This document shows, piece by piece, positions 25,784-34,724 of a stretch of DNA of 59,645 nt. Source of the DNA: Myxococcales bacterium UBA1238 (GTDB taxonomy: Bacteria; Myxococcota_A; Bradymonadia; UBA7976; UBA1532). The position numbers were made by a program, and so were the translations under genes. Position 1 is the first letter of the stretch; each line of letters begins with the position of its first letter. The DNA lies in contig DBWM01000033.1 in the NCBI GenBank assembly GCA_002309015.1, forward strand, positions 321 to 59,965. The letters run 5' to 3'. A model generated the notes under the pieces. It had not been told where the DNA came from, searched no databases, and saw nothing but the letters and a program-made list of their open reading frames with translations.

Positions 25784-26674
25784 CTAACGATAATCCGGAA
25801 AAAATCTTTGTTTTTGCCCTGTCTGAGCCGGTGTCCTGGGCTTGCGAACGGGCGTCTTTTTCTTTGTGTTCGGATTGCGCGCGGCCACCTGGGGCTCTGA
25901 TCGAACCGGTTCAAAATGCCAGGGTGCCTCCTGCTTTGGCTCTATCTTTGCATGCCCCTTTGTTCCATTGACCAAAAGCGGCATCTCACCTGTAAAGATC
26001 GCCATCGCTACGGCCTGCCAAAAGAGAGCGGCTTCGTCTTCTTCGCCTTCTTCCGAAAGCGCATCCTGATCCATCTCGATCTCAGGCAGTCCAAGGCGCG
26101 CCAAACCGTGCGTCACAAACTGTTTGCCCTCATTTTTGACCTCAACCAATGCCCCTACAGGCAATCCCTGAGCCGCCGTCCGATGAGGCCAATGCCCCGC
26201 CTCAAAGCGTCGGTTGACGTCTTCGTCCACCAAAACAGCGGTCTTTGTTTGCAAACATTCCGCCACCTGAACCTGAGCAACCAGCGCTCGATGTGGTGAT
26301 TTCCCGATCGGGGTCTCAAGCCACAGCCCATTGCTCTTTCGGATCAGGCGACTTTCGTCCAAAAACAAAGCCCCATCCGCTTCTGTTGCCCGAATCTCAT
26401 CGCCCTTTTGCTCAAAACAACTGTTGAGCTCCTGCGCCTGAGGCAAACTGCGCCCGATCACACGCCATGTGAGATGAGGCTCCGTCAACGGCTCCAAAGA
26501 TCTGCGGGCTGCAACTTCTGCATCCGGAGTCAAAGGAGCCGATGCATCTTCTGCGGGAGCTGCAACCGTGGCTTCTGAGGACGAAGTCTGACGCCACAAG
26601 AGGCTTAAACCTCCCAGCGCGATCAAGCCTACCCACAAGGGATAACGCGAATTTGTTGGGCGTTTTTGCGGCAT
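25784..26674 (-). CDS. Membrane-anchored protein of unknown function
   Basis: 296 residues, unrecognised. A basic N-terminus is followed by one membrane helix (about 12-30, YPLWVGLIALGGLSLLW), then an extracytoplasmic region of about 200 residues with two cysteines (LNSCFEQK, AECLQTK) that could form a disulfide. The tail (about 250-296) is Lys/Arg/Pro-rich. ATG 26674 overlaps the stop of the M18 peptidase gene (TAATG), so translation is coupled. Confidence 0.6.
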   Translation of the reverse strand: MPQKRPTNSRYPLWVGLIALGGLSLLWRQTSSSEATVAAPAEDASAPLTPDAEVAARRSLEPLTEPHLTWRVIGRSLPQAQELNSCFEQKGDEIRATEADGALFLDESRLIRKSNGLWLETPIGKSPHRALVAQVQVAECLQTKTAVLVDEDVNRRFEAGHWPHRTAAQGLPVGALVEVKNEGKQFVTHGLARLGLPEIEMDQDALSEEGEEDEAALFWQAVAMAIFTGEMPLLVNGTKGHAKIEPKQEAPWHFEPVRSEPQVAARNPNTKKKTPVRKPRTPAQTGQKQRFFPDYR

Positions 26675-27966
26675 TAGAAGCCAGAGAGAAAGGCCTTCAT
26701 CACGGAGGTCATCGAGATTGCATCCTGAGCACCGGCGCTCTCTCGCACCGAATGCATGGCCCACATGGGGTTTCCTACGTCAACGGTCGCAATGCCATAG
26801 GCTGCAGTCAGTGAGCCGATGGTTGAGCCGCACGGCATATCGGGTCTTGAAACGAATTGCTGGCAAGGCACCTGAAGCAACTTGCAGAGATTCCGAAACA
26901 CTGCTGCCGTCAGGCCGTCGGTTGCATAGCGCTGATTGTGGTTGACCTTGATCACCGGGCCCCCGTTGACGGAGGGTACATGCGTACCATCGTGAAGATC
27001 GGCATAAAGAGGATGCACCGCATGCGCCATATCTGCGCTGATTTGCATCGAATGCGACAACGCACGCGGTAAGGCCTCGGGTTCGGAGCCCGCAAGGCGA
27101 GCTAAGAGACTCGGTAAGAAGTCGCTGCCTGCCCCGCGATAGCTGTTACTCCCGCATTCCTCGTGATCAAAGAGCGCCAGAACCGCAGTCTGATCCCCTC
27201 TTTCGCTCTCCAGCATGGCCCGGAGACCCGCATGACACATCGCTAAGTCGTCCAGCTTGCCCGAAGAAATGAACTCTTGATTCATTCCCCACAGCGTCGC
27301 GTCCTCGGCTTCCAGCAGGAATAAGTCGTGATCCAGGATTTGCGACCTCGGGATCTGCGCTCTTTGAGCTAAAGATTCGAGCAACGCTTCCCGCGCTTCG
27401 TCAGCAGAAGACCCCATAGAAAGCACCGGGGACATCTGCTTATGCTTATTCAGCTTTAAGCCCTCGTCATTGACCGACCGGTTCAAATGGATTGCAACGT
27501 TAGGCAGGCAACAAAGAGGACCATCCAGCGAAACTAAACGTGTCTGAACCTGTCCCTCGACCTCAACAATCAGGCGCCCAGCCAGTGAGAGCGGCCTGTC
27601 GGGCCACGTGGCGAGGATCATTCCACCGTAAGGTTCCACATCCAGCAGATTCAAACCCTGTGCATTCTTCACCAGACCTGGTTTCGGCCGCAAACAGGGC
27701 TGATCCGTATGTGCACCTACGATTCTAAAGCCGGCCTCGCACGGAGTCTTACGTCCTCTTCTCCACGCGATGATCGCCGCGCCACCCCGTATTACGAATG
27801 CAGATCCCTCAACCTGCTGAAGGCAATCCGACTCAGAAAGTTCCTGAAACCCCTTCTCGAGCAAACGACGCCGGGTCTCAGCCACTACGTGGAAGGGTGA
27901 TTTGCCGCAATTGAGAAAGCTGATGAGATCGGAAACCAACTCTTGCGATGCCGCCGTTGCAGTCAT
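26674..27966 (-). CDS. apeB: M18 family aminopeptidase (aspartyl aminopeptidase type)
   Basis: A dinuclear zinc aminopeptidase of 430 residues, removing N-terminal (often acidic) residues from cytoplasmic peptides. Metal and catalytic motifs appear in the M18 order: GAHTDQPCLRPKP, SGKLDDLAMCH, LALFDHEECGSNS, ISADMAHAVHP, VNHNQRYATDG, PCGSTIG and WAMHSVRESAG. ATG 27966 is preferred over 27975 because GGGAG lies 9 bp upstream of it but directly abuts the first. The gene overlaps the next one by TAATG. Confidence 0.9.
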   Translation of the reverse strand: MTATAASQELVSDLISFLNCGKSPFHVVAETRRRLLEKGFQELSESDCLQQVEGSAFVIRGGAAIIAWRRGRKTPCEAGFRIVGAHTDQPCLRPKPGLVKNAQGLNLLDVEPYGGMILATWPDRPLSLAGRLIVEVEGQVQTRLVSLDGPLCCLPNVAIHLNRSVNDEGLKLNKHKQMSPVLSMGSSADEAREALLESLAQRAQIPRSQILDHDLFLLEAEDATLWGMNQEFISSGKLDDLAMCHAGLRAMLESERGDQTAVLALFDHEECGSNSYRGAGSDFLPSLLARLAGSEPEALPRALSHSMQISADMAHAVHPLYADLHDGTHVPSVNGGPVIKVNHNQRYATDGLTAAVFRNLCKLLQVPCQQFVSRPDMPCGSTIGSLTAAYGIATVDVGNPMWAMHSVRESAGAQDAISMTSVMKAFLSGF

Positions 27967-28032
27967 CCCAATCATCTCCCAATGACCGAGGAAAAGAATA
28001 AGGAGCAGAAGTGGTAGGAAAAAGGGGCAGGC

Positions 28033-28542
28033 TTACCTGGCGAAGCCCTTCCAAACCCAATAACGGCCCGCGTCATCAGAAAGCGTGTCGAACGGCAACC
28101 GCACACCGTAATTCGGCGCCCAGCGCTGCATCGCACCCGTCAGACCGCCGAGTGCCTTGGGGCCCTTCAGAGCCAGCTTCTCGACCGCGTCGTCCACGCG
28201 CAGAGTGCCCACTTCCTCGAGCAAAGCGATGAACGCCCGCGAGTTTTCAGGCATCGCTTCCTTATATTTGGCCCAGCGCGCCAGCATCTCATCTTCGGGC
28301 ACGTCGTCGAAGGTCTCGCGCTCTTTCTTTTCGGGCTTCGCGCGGCGGGTCACCTTGCGCTTGGGCGCCGCTTCCGCCTCTTCGGCCACCGCCACGGGCG
28401 CCGCCACAGCCTCTGCGACCTTCACGGCAGGCGCCGCTGCATTCTCTTTTTGGCCCCCAAGCAGAATCATCAGATCCGACAATGCCTTCGAAACCCCCGG
28501 GCGCGCCAACAATTCAAACGGAATCTCAATGTGAATCGCCAT
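28033..28542 (-). CDS. Conserved-looking small protein with Ala/Lys-rich linker, unknown function
   Basis: 169 residues. The short N-terminal part is IHIEIPFELLARPG. An Ala/Val/Pro linker and a basic stretch (APKRKVTRRAKPEKKERE) follow. The C-terminal part of about 90 residues is more folded: WAKYKEAMPENSRAFIALLE, then LRVDDAVEKLALKGPKALGG and GRYWVWKGFAR. The last part could be a small winged-helix-like domain, but I cannot name it. AAGGAG lies 9 bp before ATG 28542. It precedes the M18 gene on the same strand. The AT-rich gap upstream (28543-28820) probably holds divergent promoters for this gene and the exchanger gene. Confidence 0.65.
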   Translation of the reverse strand: MAIHIEIPFELLARPGVSKALSDLMILLGGQKENAAAPAVKVAEAVAAPVAVAEEAEAAPKRKVTRRAKPEKKERETFDDVPEDEMLARWAKYKEAMPENSRAFIALLEEVGTLRVDDAVEKLALKGPKALGGLTGAMQRWAPNYGVRLPFDTLSDDAGRYWVWKGFAR

Positions 28543-28820
28543 CTTAAAAACTCCTTAGCGAATGACGGTTTACTTCATACAAAACACATAGCGCTTTGTG
28601 GGTCAATGGCAAAACAGTTTTTTTTACACCCAAGTGATAAAAACATGCAACCATTTAAAATCACTACACTTTATTCTATGTATTTTTCTCATATACCCAG
28701 CATTTTTCCTCCTTAAACCGGATCCCTTCTTTCTGCATGAAAGGGTTTACATTCTGTAAGATGCGCCCGCTGAGCATTTGTGGTAAAGCTACGCGCGTCG
28801 AATCAAGTTGCGGGTCCGAA

Positions 28821-30482
28821 ATGGATTTTCAGTGGCTCATTGATTTACTGCATTCCAACAGCAGCGCTCATTCCGTCATTTTGCTCTGCTTAGCGATATT
28901 TCCAGGACTTTGGCTCGGCGATCGCAGCTTTTTTGGGGCCAAATTTGGAATTGCGGGCGTCCTCTTTTCGGGCCTCGCCGTCGGTATTCTAGGGTTGCCA
29001 ACCGACAGCCATACCCTTGATTTTATTAGAGAATTCGGCCTCATCCTTTACGTGTTTGCGACGGGCCTCCAGGTGGGACGCGGATTCTTTGCCAGCTTGC
29101 GCGATCAGGGTTTCGTTTTAAACGCCGTAGCCCTTCTGATCGTGGTCAGCGGCACCGGACTCGCCATGCTGAGCAAATGGATCTTCAACCTGCCCGTCGA
29201 ATCGAGCGTCGGCATCCTCGCAGGCGCGGTCACCAACACACCCAGCCTCGGCGCCGCCCAGCAAGCCCTCAAATCCTCCCTCGGCGAAGCTGCAGCCAAC
29301 CAGGCGGGCACCGGATACGCCGTCGCCTACCCTTGCGCCGTCTTCAGCATCATCATGTCGCTCTACCTGATCCGGCGCCTCTTTCGCGTCAGCCTCGAAG
29401 ACGAAGTCGCCAAGCTGAACGCCGCCCAGGAAGATACCCCCGACACCCCCACCAGCATCTCACTTTGCGTTCAAAATCCGATGCTTGCGGGCTTAAGCAT
29501 CGCCGAACTCTGCAACGTCGTGGGCGTTCCCGTCGTCTTCTCGCGCATCCAGCATGAAGGCGAACTGCACGTCCCGGGCGACCAGGATCTCATCCAGCTG
29601 GGCGACCATCTGCAGGCCGACTGCAGCAAGCGCGACGTGGAGCGCATCATCCGTTTCATCGGCCATCGCGACGGCGACGAGCTCCGCCGCCAGCCCTCGA
29701 GCCTCACGGTCCGCCGGATTCTGATCAGCAAACTCCCCAAACACCGCAAACTGGGCCAGATGCGGTTGATCGAGCGGTTTCACGTGCGGGTCACGCGCAT
29801 CTTTCGTTCCGGCATCGCCCTCATGCCCGATGCGCATACCTCGCTGCATATCGGCGATTTTTTGAATGCGGTGGGCGAACCTCAGGAACTGGCCAAGCTC
29901 GCTCAGGAAGTGGGCGATCGCGCGTCCGCCCTGGATCATCCGCGCTTAATGCCCATTTTTCTTGGGATTTTACTGGGCGTACTGGTGGGTAGCCTGCCCA
30001 TTCATTTCCCGGGTCTGCCCCTGCCCTTAAAGCTCGGGCTGGCCGGTGGCCCCATGCTGGTGGCCCTCTTTATGGGCTTCATTCGCCAGATTGGACCGCT
30101 CACCTTTTATATGTCGACCGGCAGCAACCTGATGCTCCGCGAATTTGGCATCATCCTCTTTCTGGCCTCCGTCGGCATCGCTTCGGGACCGAGTTTTTTT
30201 AACGCGATCATCTCGCCCAACGGCTGGCAATGGGCCCTTCTCGCGCTCGGCATCAACTTCATTCCCGTCTTTTCGGTGGGCATTTTTTTGCGCCTTAAGC
30301 ATATGAATTACTTAAGCATTTGCGGTGTACTCGCGGGCTCCATGACCAGCTCCCCGGCCCTCGGCTATTCCAATTCCTTAATCGAAAGCCCCGCCCAGTC
30401 GATCGGCTACGCCAGCGTTTACCCCTTCACCATGTTTTTGCGCGTCATCGCCTCCCAGGTCTTCGTGATGGCTCTCCTATGA
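28821..30482 (+). CDS. AspT/YidE-type transporter with two RCK_C domains
   Basis: 553 residues. Two membrane halves (about 15-195 and 375-553) each hold the Asp:alanine exchanger family pattern (AGAVTNTPSLGAAQQAL and AGSMTSSPALGYSNSL). Between them lie two TrkA-C/RCK_C-like regulatory domains (about 205-360, including PGDQDLIQLGDHLQADC). The family includes aspartate:alanine antiporters and uncharacterised YidE/YbjL proteins; the substrate is unknown. ATG 28821 is chosen because the membrane domain starts there, although its RBS is poor. Starts at 28737 and 28758 would add a non-hydrophobic extension. Its stop overlaps the next start (ATGA). Confidence 0.8.
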   Translation: MDFQWLIDLLHSNSSAHSVILLCLAIFPGLWLGDRSFFGAKFGIAGVLFSGLAVGILGLPTDSHTLDFIREFGLILYVFATGLQVGRGFFASLRDQGFVLNAVALLIVVSGTGLAMLSKWIFNLPVESSVGILAGAVTNTPSLGAAQQALKSSLGEAAANQAGTGYAVAYPCAVFSIIMSLYLIRRLFRVSLEDEVAKLNAAQEDTPDTPTSISLCVQNPMLAGLSIAELCNVVGVPVVFSRIQHEGELHVPGDQDLIQLGDHLQADCSKRDVERIIRFIGHRDGDELRRQPSSLTVRRILISKLPKHRKLGQMRLIERFHVRVTRIFRSGIALMPDAHTSLHIGDFLNAVGEPQELAKLAQEVGDRASALDHPRLMPIFLGILLGVLVGSLPIHFPGLPLPLKLGLAGGPMLVALFMGFIRQIGPLTFYMSTGSNLMLREFGIILFLASVGIASGPSFFNAIISPNGWQWALLALGINFIPVFSVGIFLRLKHMNYLSICGVLAGSMTSSPALGYSNSLIESPAQSIGYASVYPFTMFLRVIASQVFVMALL

Positions 30483-30817
30483 AGCAGCTTAACCTTCTGT
30501 TTTTATTCATTTTCTTCTTTCTGGAAGCCTGCAGCGGAAGCCTTGTGCAAAGCACCGACAGCTTTCCCCAGCCGCCCGAACACCGGGGTTATCTGCAGAT
30601 CCGCTGCCAGCCCTACGATGCGGAAATCTATATCGATGGCGTGTTTCGCGGCTACCTCGACGGTTACGTTGAAGGCGTCCTGCTGGTCCCCGAAGGGCAT
30701 CACCGGCTCACCGTTCAAAAACCCGGCTATTACGCGCAGCATCAGGAAATTGACATTTCTGAACAAGAGTTGATCCTCAACCTTGCGCTCATCCCGCAGC
30801 CACCACAAACCCATTGA
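30479..30817 (+). CDS. Small lipoprotein with PEGA domain
   Basis: 112 residues. The N-terminal signal ends in lipobox LEAC. A single PEGA domain covers most of the mature protein: GYLQIRCQPYDAEIYIDGV, then LLVPEGHHRLTVQKPGY. PEGA domains are small surface or periplasmic beta-sandwiches often tied to kinases or the cell wall. ATG 30479 overlaps the exchanger stop (ATGA), so the two are translated together. An accessory role to the transporter is an inference from this overlap. Confidence 0.8.
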   Translation: MKQLNLLFLFIFFFLEACSGSLVQSTDSFPQPPEHRGYLQIRCQPYDAEIYIDGVFRGYLDGYVEGVLLVPEGHHRLTVQKPGYYAQHQEIDISEQELILNLALIPQPPQTH

Positions 30818-30835
30818 AATTAAAGGCAAACTCAG

Positions 30836-31570
30836 ATGGATACGCGACTCTATTTAAACCTCGATGCCGTCGTCAAAATGCGAGGCCAGCGCGAGCAAAA
30901 CCAGCCCGATCCCGTAGCGGTCGCCATTCTGGCCGATTTGGGTGGCGTGGACGGCGTAGCGCTTCACGTGGGGCAAGGTTCCGAAAGCCGCGAGCGCGAT
31001 GGACGCCTTTTGCGCGAAAGCGTCTCTGCCCGCTTCGATCTGCTGCTCTCCCCTGCTGCAGATTTGATCGATCTCGCCTTTAACATGCGCCCCGATCGCG
31101 TCATTCTGGTGCCCGAGAGGCGGAGTCCCCATTCGCCGCTGGGTGGCCTCGATGCCCAGCTTCTGAAAGACGCTTTAGCGAAGCATATCGAGCATTTACG
31201 CAGCGCCGATCTCGAAATTGGCGTGCGCATCGAACCCGCTCTCGATCAGGTGAAAGCGGTACATCGCGCGGGCGCCGACATCGCCGTCCTCTCGACAGGC
31301 GTTTACAGCTCATGCCAGGGCGCCGCAGCCAAACAAACCGAATGGATCCGCATCGTAGATGCCGCAACCCTCGCCGGCCGTCTGGGACTCAGGGTCGCCG
31401 TTGCAGGCGGTATCACCCTCGAAGCCGCCGAAGCCCTCGCCCGCATCCCTCAAATCGAGGAATTCTGCGTTGGTCACGCCGCCATCTCGCGCGCCATCTT
31501 AAAGGGCATCGAAAATACGATTCACGAATTCAAAGCCGCCCTCGAACGCGGCCGCCGACAACCGCTCTAA
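30836..31570 (+). CDS. PdxJ-family protein with altered active site
   Basis: 244 residues with clear full-length homology to pyridoxine 5'-phosphate synthase, a TIM barrel in vitamin B6 synthesis: YLNLDAVVKMR, QPDPVAVAILADLGGVDGVA, LVPERR...GGLD, STGVY and CVGHAAISRAILKG match PdxJ blocks in order. By my recall of E. coli PdxJ, His12 is Ala11 here, Arg47 and His52 are not kept, catalytic Glu72 is Ser72, and catalytic His193 is Gly (VAGGITLEA). The His45 equivalent (His44) and the phosphate-loop GH remain. True PNP synthase activity is therefore doubtful. It follows the PEGA lipoprotein by 18 bp and ends tail-to-tail with the FHA gene, the stop codons overlapping. Confidence 0.75.
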   Translation: MDTRLYLNLDAVVKMRGQREQNQPDPVAVAILADLGGVDGVALHVGQGSESRERDGRLLRESVSARFDLLLSPAADLIDLAFNMRPDRVILVPERRSPHSPLGGLDAQLLKDALAKHIEHLRSADLEIGVRIEPALDQVKAVHRAGADIAVLSTGVYSSCQGAAAKQTEWIRIVDAATLAGRLGLRVAVAGGITLEAAEALARIPQIEEFCVGHAAISRAILKGIENTIHEFKAALERGRRQPL

Positions 31571-32247
31571 CGATCGTTAAAGCTGAACCGCAGCTCGTAG
31601 TTGCACAGCATAAAGCGATCGCCCTCCTCGATGCGCTTCACGTCGATGCGCTGCCCCTGATATTCGATGCCGTTGGTCGAACCGAGATCCTGAATCGCGT
31701 AGCCGTTGTTCTGCCAGATGATGACGCAATGTTTACGCGAAATATTGCTGTCCCGTATCGTCAGCTGCGCATCCTGCCCGCGACCGATCGTAAACTGATC
31801 GCCCTCGATGCGATAGCATTGTCCTTGAAAATAAAGGTAAATCGGACGCCGCTGCATCACAGGTATGGCGGGTTGGGCGGCATAAATCGGCACACCGTAA
31901 GCCGCAACGGGCGCCTGAGCCATGGGCGTTGGCACCGCAGGTAAACCTATAGGTACAGCCGACATCGGCACCGCAGGCATTGCGTTGGCAGTCGTCGGCA
32001 GAGGTGGCGGCGCGCGGTGAGCCATGGGCGTAGGGAGCGCATTTTGAGTGGTCTGCATCATCACCGAAGCTCCGCCTTCAGCGGACGAAGCCTGACTGTA
32101 ATTGCAACTCCGGGCATAATGGCGCAGCGATTCGTTGATCAAATAATCCACTGAGCAGCCCAGCTCTTGCGCGATCGTTTCATAAAGATCCCACAAATAA
32201 TCTCTGCAATAAAAACTGCGTAGGGTCTTGTGACTCGGATCCGACAA
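31567..32247 (-). CDS. FHA-domain protein with N-terminal CopG-like module
   Basis: 226 residues. N-terminal module: LRSFYCRDYLWDLYETIAQE and CSVDYLINESLRHYA, the ribbon-helix-helix-like segment that precedes FHA in many myxobacterial proteins. The middle (about 65-140) is Pro/Ala/Met-rich and low-complexity. The C-terminal FHA domain (about 140-226) has IGRGQDAQLTIRD, SNISRKHCVI and DLGSTNGIEY and should bind phosphothreonine peptides. TTG 32247 is chosen because AGGAGGT lies 5 bp upstream; the longer ATG start has no RBS. Its 3' end overlaps the pdxJ-like stop. A PP2C phosphatase lies at 44,940, but no kinase is in the window. Confidence 0.85.
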   Translation of the reverse strand: MSDPSHKTLRSFYCRDYLWDLYETIAQELGCSVDYLINESLRHYARSCNYSQASSAEGGASVMMQTTQNALPTPMAHRAPPPLPTTANAMPAVPMSAVPIGLPAVPTPMAQAPVAAYGVPIYAAQPAIPVMQRRPIYLYFQGQCYRIEGDQFTIGRGQDAQLTIRDSNISRKHCVIIWQNNGYAIQDLGSTNGIEYQGQRIDVKRIEEGDRFMLCNYELRFSFNDR

Positions 32248-32350
32248 GGGACACCTCCTGCAACGACGCCGCGCCTGAAGCGCAAAAAATCTGATATCAG
32301 CTGAATTTTCGCCCAATTAAAGGCCAAAAAATTACCCTCACTGATCGCTC

Positions 32351-33304
32351 TTAATTTATCGCTACGGGTTCAAGCTTTTTACTCGCTTTTTCAAGCTGTT
32401 CCACGAGTCCGCGCATATTGCCCGTAGGTACCAGAGCCCCCGCAGCTCTCGCATGACCGCCACCTGTTTCCGACAAACTGCGCGCGAGCAAGGCGACATC
32501 GATGCGACCGCGGCTTCTCAAACTTAATTTAATACCATCATTGCGCAAAATCAGCAAAGCGCCGAGCTCGATGCCCGCAAGAAAGATCAAATCGTCGACC
32601 AGTCCCGACAAATCAGCACCGACCACTTCATCATCGCGCAAAAAAGACCAGGCCATCGCGCCGCAAACATCGATGCGAGAAAGCATCCTGGAGCGGATTT
32701 TTGCCTTACGTAACGGGCAGTTATAGAACAATCGCTCGACCAGTTCCGAATGGGAGGCGCCCGCTTCGATCATCTCGGCCGCCGCGCGAAAAGCCCTTGG
32801 ACCTGCCGAAGCAAACCGCAGACCGCCGGTATCGTATAAAAGCCCCGCATAGAGAGGAGTGGCCAAATCCGCATCGAGCGCCAGGCCCCATGCCTTAAAG
32901 AGCTCGTAAACGATCAAAGTCGTGGAAGCCGCCGTAGAATCGACCAGATTGATGGCCTGCTCGGGCGGATTTGAAGTTTTATGGTGATCGATCACCATTT
33001 GCACCGGACTCGATGCGAACGCTTCCGTAAACGACCCGATGCGCCCCGGATCGCCATCTACGCAAACTGCAATATCCCAATGATTTTCCGCAGTTGCGTC
33101 ACAAATCATTTCACCTTCTGCCAAATATTTTAAATCGTTCGGGCAGCCCGCCAAAACCGCTTCACCCTCTGTCTGAGATTCCGCCCATAAACGTCTGCAG
33201 GCGCGCGCCAAAGCGACCATTGCGCCCACCGCATCCACGTCAAAATGAGGTGCTACCAACAGAACTCGCCCACCCCGCATCAGCTGCGCCTTCAATTTCT
33301 CCAT
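32351..33304 (-). CDS. DHH/DHHA1 phosphoesterase (NrnA-like)
   Basis: 317 residues. The DHH domain has motif II CVDGDPGRIG, motif III VIDHHKTSNPP and motif IV LLYDTGGLRF. The DHHA1 domain ends SETGGGHARAAGA. This is the NrnA type, which degrades nanoRNA or cyclic dinucleotide products and pAp. Motif I reads APHFDVDAVGA: the two aspartates are kept but the usual His four residues before them is two residues away. GGAGA lies 7 bp before ATG 33304. Confidence 0.8.
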   Translation of the reverse strand: MEKLKAQLMRGGRVLLVAPHFDVDAVGAMVALARACRRLWAESQTEGEAVLAGCPNDLKYLAEGEMICDATAENHWDIAVCVDGDPGRIGSFTEAFASSPVQMVIDHHKTSNPPEQAINLVDSTAASTTLIVYELFKAWGLALDADLATPLYAGLLYDTGGLRFASAGPRAFRAAAEMIEAGASHSELVERLFYNCPLRKAKIRSRMLSRIDVCGAMAWSFLRDDEVVGADLSGLVDDLIFLAGIELGALLILRNDGIKLSLRSRGRIDVALLARSLSETGGGHARAAGALVPTGNMRGLVEQLEKASKKLEPVAIN

Positions 33305-33321
33305 CGCTTTTCTCCGTTGAT

Positions 33322-33351
33322 AAAAAAATTTGAAGCCTCCTAAACGGAGGC
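33322..33351 (-). terminator. Intrinsic terminator on the minus strand
   Basis: GCCTCC (33351-33346) and GGAGGC (33340-33335) form a stem with a 5-base loop. On the minus strand a T run follows after a few bases (33330-33322). It would stop transcripts coming from the VWA gene side before the DHH gene. Confidence 0.6.
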
Positions 33352-33352
33352 C

Positions 33353-33381
33353 TTGACCTTTGCAACGCTTTGAGTTAATTA
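33353..33381 (+). promoter_or_regulatory. Sigma-70-type promoter of tRNA-Leu
   Basis: TTGACC (33353-33358), a 17-bp spacer, and TAATTA (33376-33381). The mature tRNA 5' end is 16 bp downstream. Confidence 0.6.
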
Positions 33382-33396
33382 CAGCCCATCAAATGA

Positions 33397-33478
33397 GCCC
33401 GGGTGGCGAAATAGGTATACGCAGAGGACTTAAAATCCTTCGCCGCAAGGCTTGTGGGTTCGATTCCCACCCCGGGCA
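33397..33478 (+). tRNA. tRNA-Leu (anticodon TAA)
   Basis: 82 nt up to the discriminator base A. Acceptor stem GCCCGGG/CCCGGGC. D arm GGCGAAATAGGTA. Anticodon loop CTTAAAA (anticodon TAA) on stem AGGA/TCCT. A long variable arm is typical of tRNA-Leu. T arm GTGGGTTCGATTCCCAC. The 3' CCA is not encoded. Six T's follow (33479-33484), which may end the transcript. Confidence 0.95.
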
Positions 33479-33491
33479 TTTTTTCCTGCCT

Positions 33492-34601
33492 TCACTTCAC
33501 CGTAAAAATCACTTTAAATCCAGCTTGTTCCTGATTGCGCGAAGCGGTGATGTCGAGCGTATGCGTCCCCTGTCGCTTGGGCGTCGTGTAAGTCAGCGTC
33601 CATTGTTCCGCTAATCGCGCCGCCACATCGGTAAACAAAGGCTCCAGCTTGTTGGGATCGGAGGTCTCGCTGAACCGGGATTCCCCCGTCAGACTGCGCA
33701 ATGCGCTCGCATCAATGTCACCCAAACCGATGGCGTAAGGCGTCACGCGCGCCTGAATCAACGCTTCTGCGGCTTCTGTCAGATTCTTTTCGGCCACATT
33801 GTCGCGACCATCCGTAAAGACGATCAGCCGGCGAGCGCCATCTTCAGCATCATCAAAGAGTTTTGAAGCCTCGACGACGGCTCCCCAAAGGTTTGTAAAC
33901 TGCCCTGCTCTGGATTCCGGAGGAGCCAGATTTTCGATGGCCGACGTGATCTTGCTCGAATCGGTCGTGAAGGGCACCAACAACCGATGATCGGTCGCAA
34001 AGCCCACAATGGCGACGTGAGCGGCGCGCGGCAATGAGTCATAAAGCGCGGAGACCGCCGTTCGCAAAGGCTCGAGCGCACCGGCCTCGCGCACGGACTG
34101 GCTCAAATCGAGCACCAGAACCACGCGCAAATCCTTGGCATGCTCGACGCTGTAGAGCGCTTCTGAGCCCAGCGGTGAACCGTTTTCTGCAAACGAAAAC
34201 GAATTCTGATCGATGCCTTCCGCCGATTCATGGGTCTCCGGATCGATCAGGCTCAGACGAAAACACATATCGTCGCCATTCCAACCGTAATCGTCGACTT
34301 CGATTTCGAGGCCTTGCCCCCAAACCTTCTCGATCTTAAGGGATCCATCCTTTACAGGCGAAAAGTTGACGCCGGAATCTTCTTGATTTTCAGACGGTTG
34401 GCTGTCACCCGAGTCAACTTGACCGATTGCCGAGTCATTGCGGTCAGAAGCTGAATCCTGCGAATCGCCCGATTCGGGAGCAGCGGAATCTGAATCATGA
34501 GATTGATCGTCGGCCCAGGCGGGACCATCACCATCGCTGCAGGCAGCAAGGGTGAGACAAGCAGAGCAAATAAACCCAAAAGCGGTGAAAAGTCGTTTCA
34601 T
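33492..34601 (-). CDS. VWA-domain lipoprotein
   Basis: 369 residues. The signal peptide ends in lipobox LAAC. An acidic Asp/Ser/Gln-rich linker (about 25-75) leads to a beta domain, then a von Willebrand type A domain from about 155. The metal-ion-dependent adhesion site is intact: LVLDLSQSVRE (DxSxS), GQFTNLWGAV and VFTDGRDN. Such proteins bind ligands or partner proteins at the cell surface. ATG 34601 has GGAGGT 6 bp upstream. Confidence 0.82.
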   Translation of the reverse strand: MKRLFTAFGFICSACLTLAACSDGDGPAWADDQSHDSDSAAPESGDSQDSASDRNDSAIGQVDSGDSQPSENQEDSGVNFSPVKDGSLKIEKVWGQGLEIEVDDYGWNGDDMCFRLSLIDPETHESAEGIDQNSFSFAENGSPLGSEALYSVEHAKDLRVVLVLDLSQSVREAGALEPLRTAVSALYDSLPRAAHVAIVGFATDHRLLVPFTTDSSKITSAIENLAPPESRAGQFTNLWGAVVEASKLFDDAEDGARRLIVFTDGRDNVAEKNLTEAAEALIQARVTPYAIGLGDIDASALRSLTGESRFSETSDPNKLEPLFTDVAARLAEQWTLTYTTPKRQGTHTLDITASRNQEQAGFKVIFTVK

Positions 34602-34724
34602 GTCGTACCTCCGCTCACAGAGTAACCCAATATGGGCGGTAGGCAAATTTTTCACCGGATCACATCTAACAGCAGGAAAGATAAGGGAAAAACGGACAAT
34701 TTAAGGAGGGCGTTCAGGAGAGGA

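Noticed and set aside
31312..31944. 210-residue plus-strand frame over pdxJ/FHA ends
   Set aside because: Arg/Pro-rich shadow of two well-supported convergent genes.
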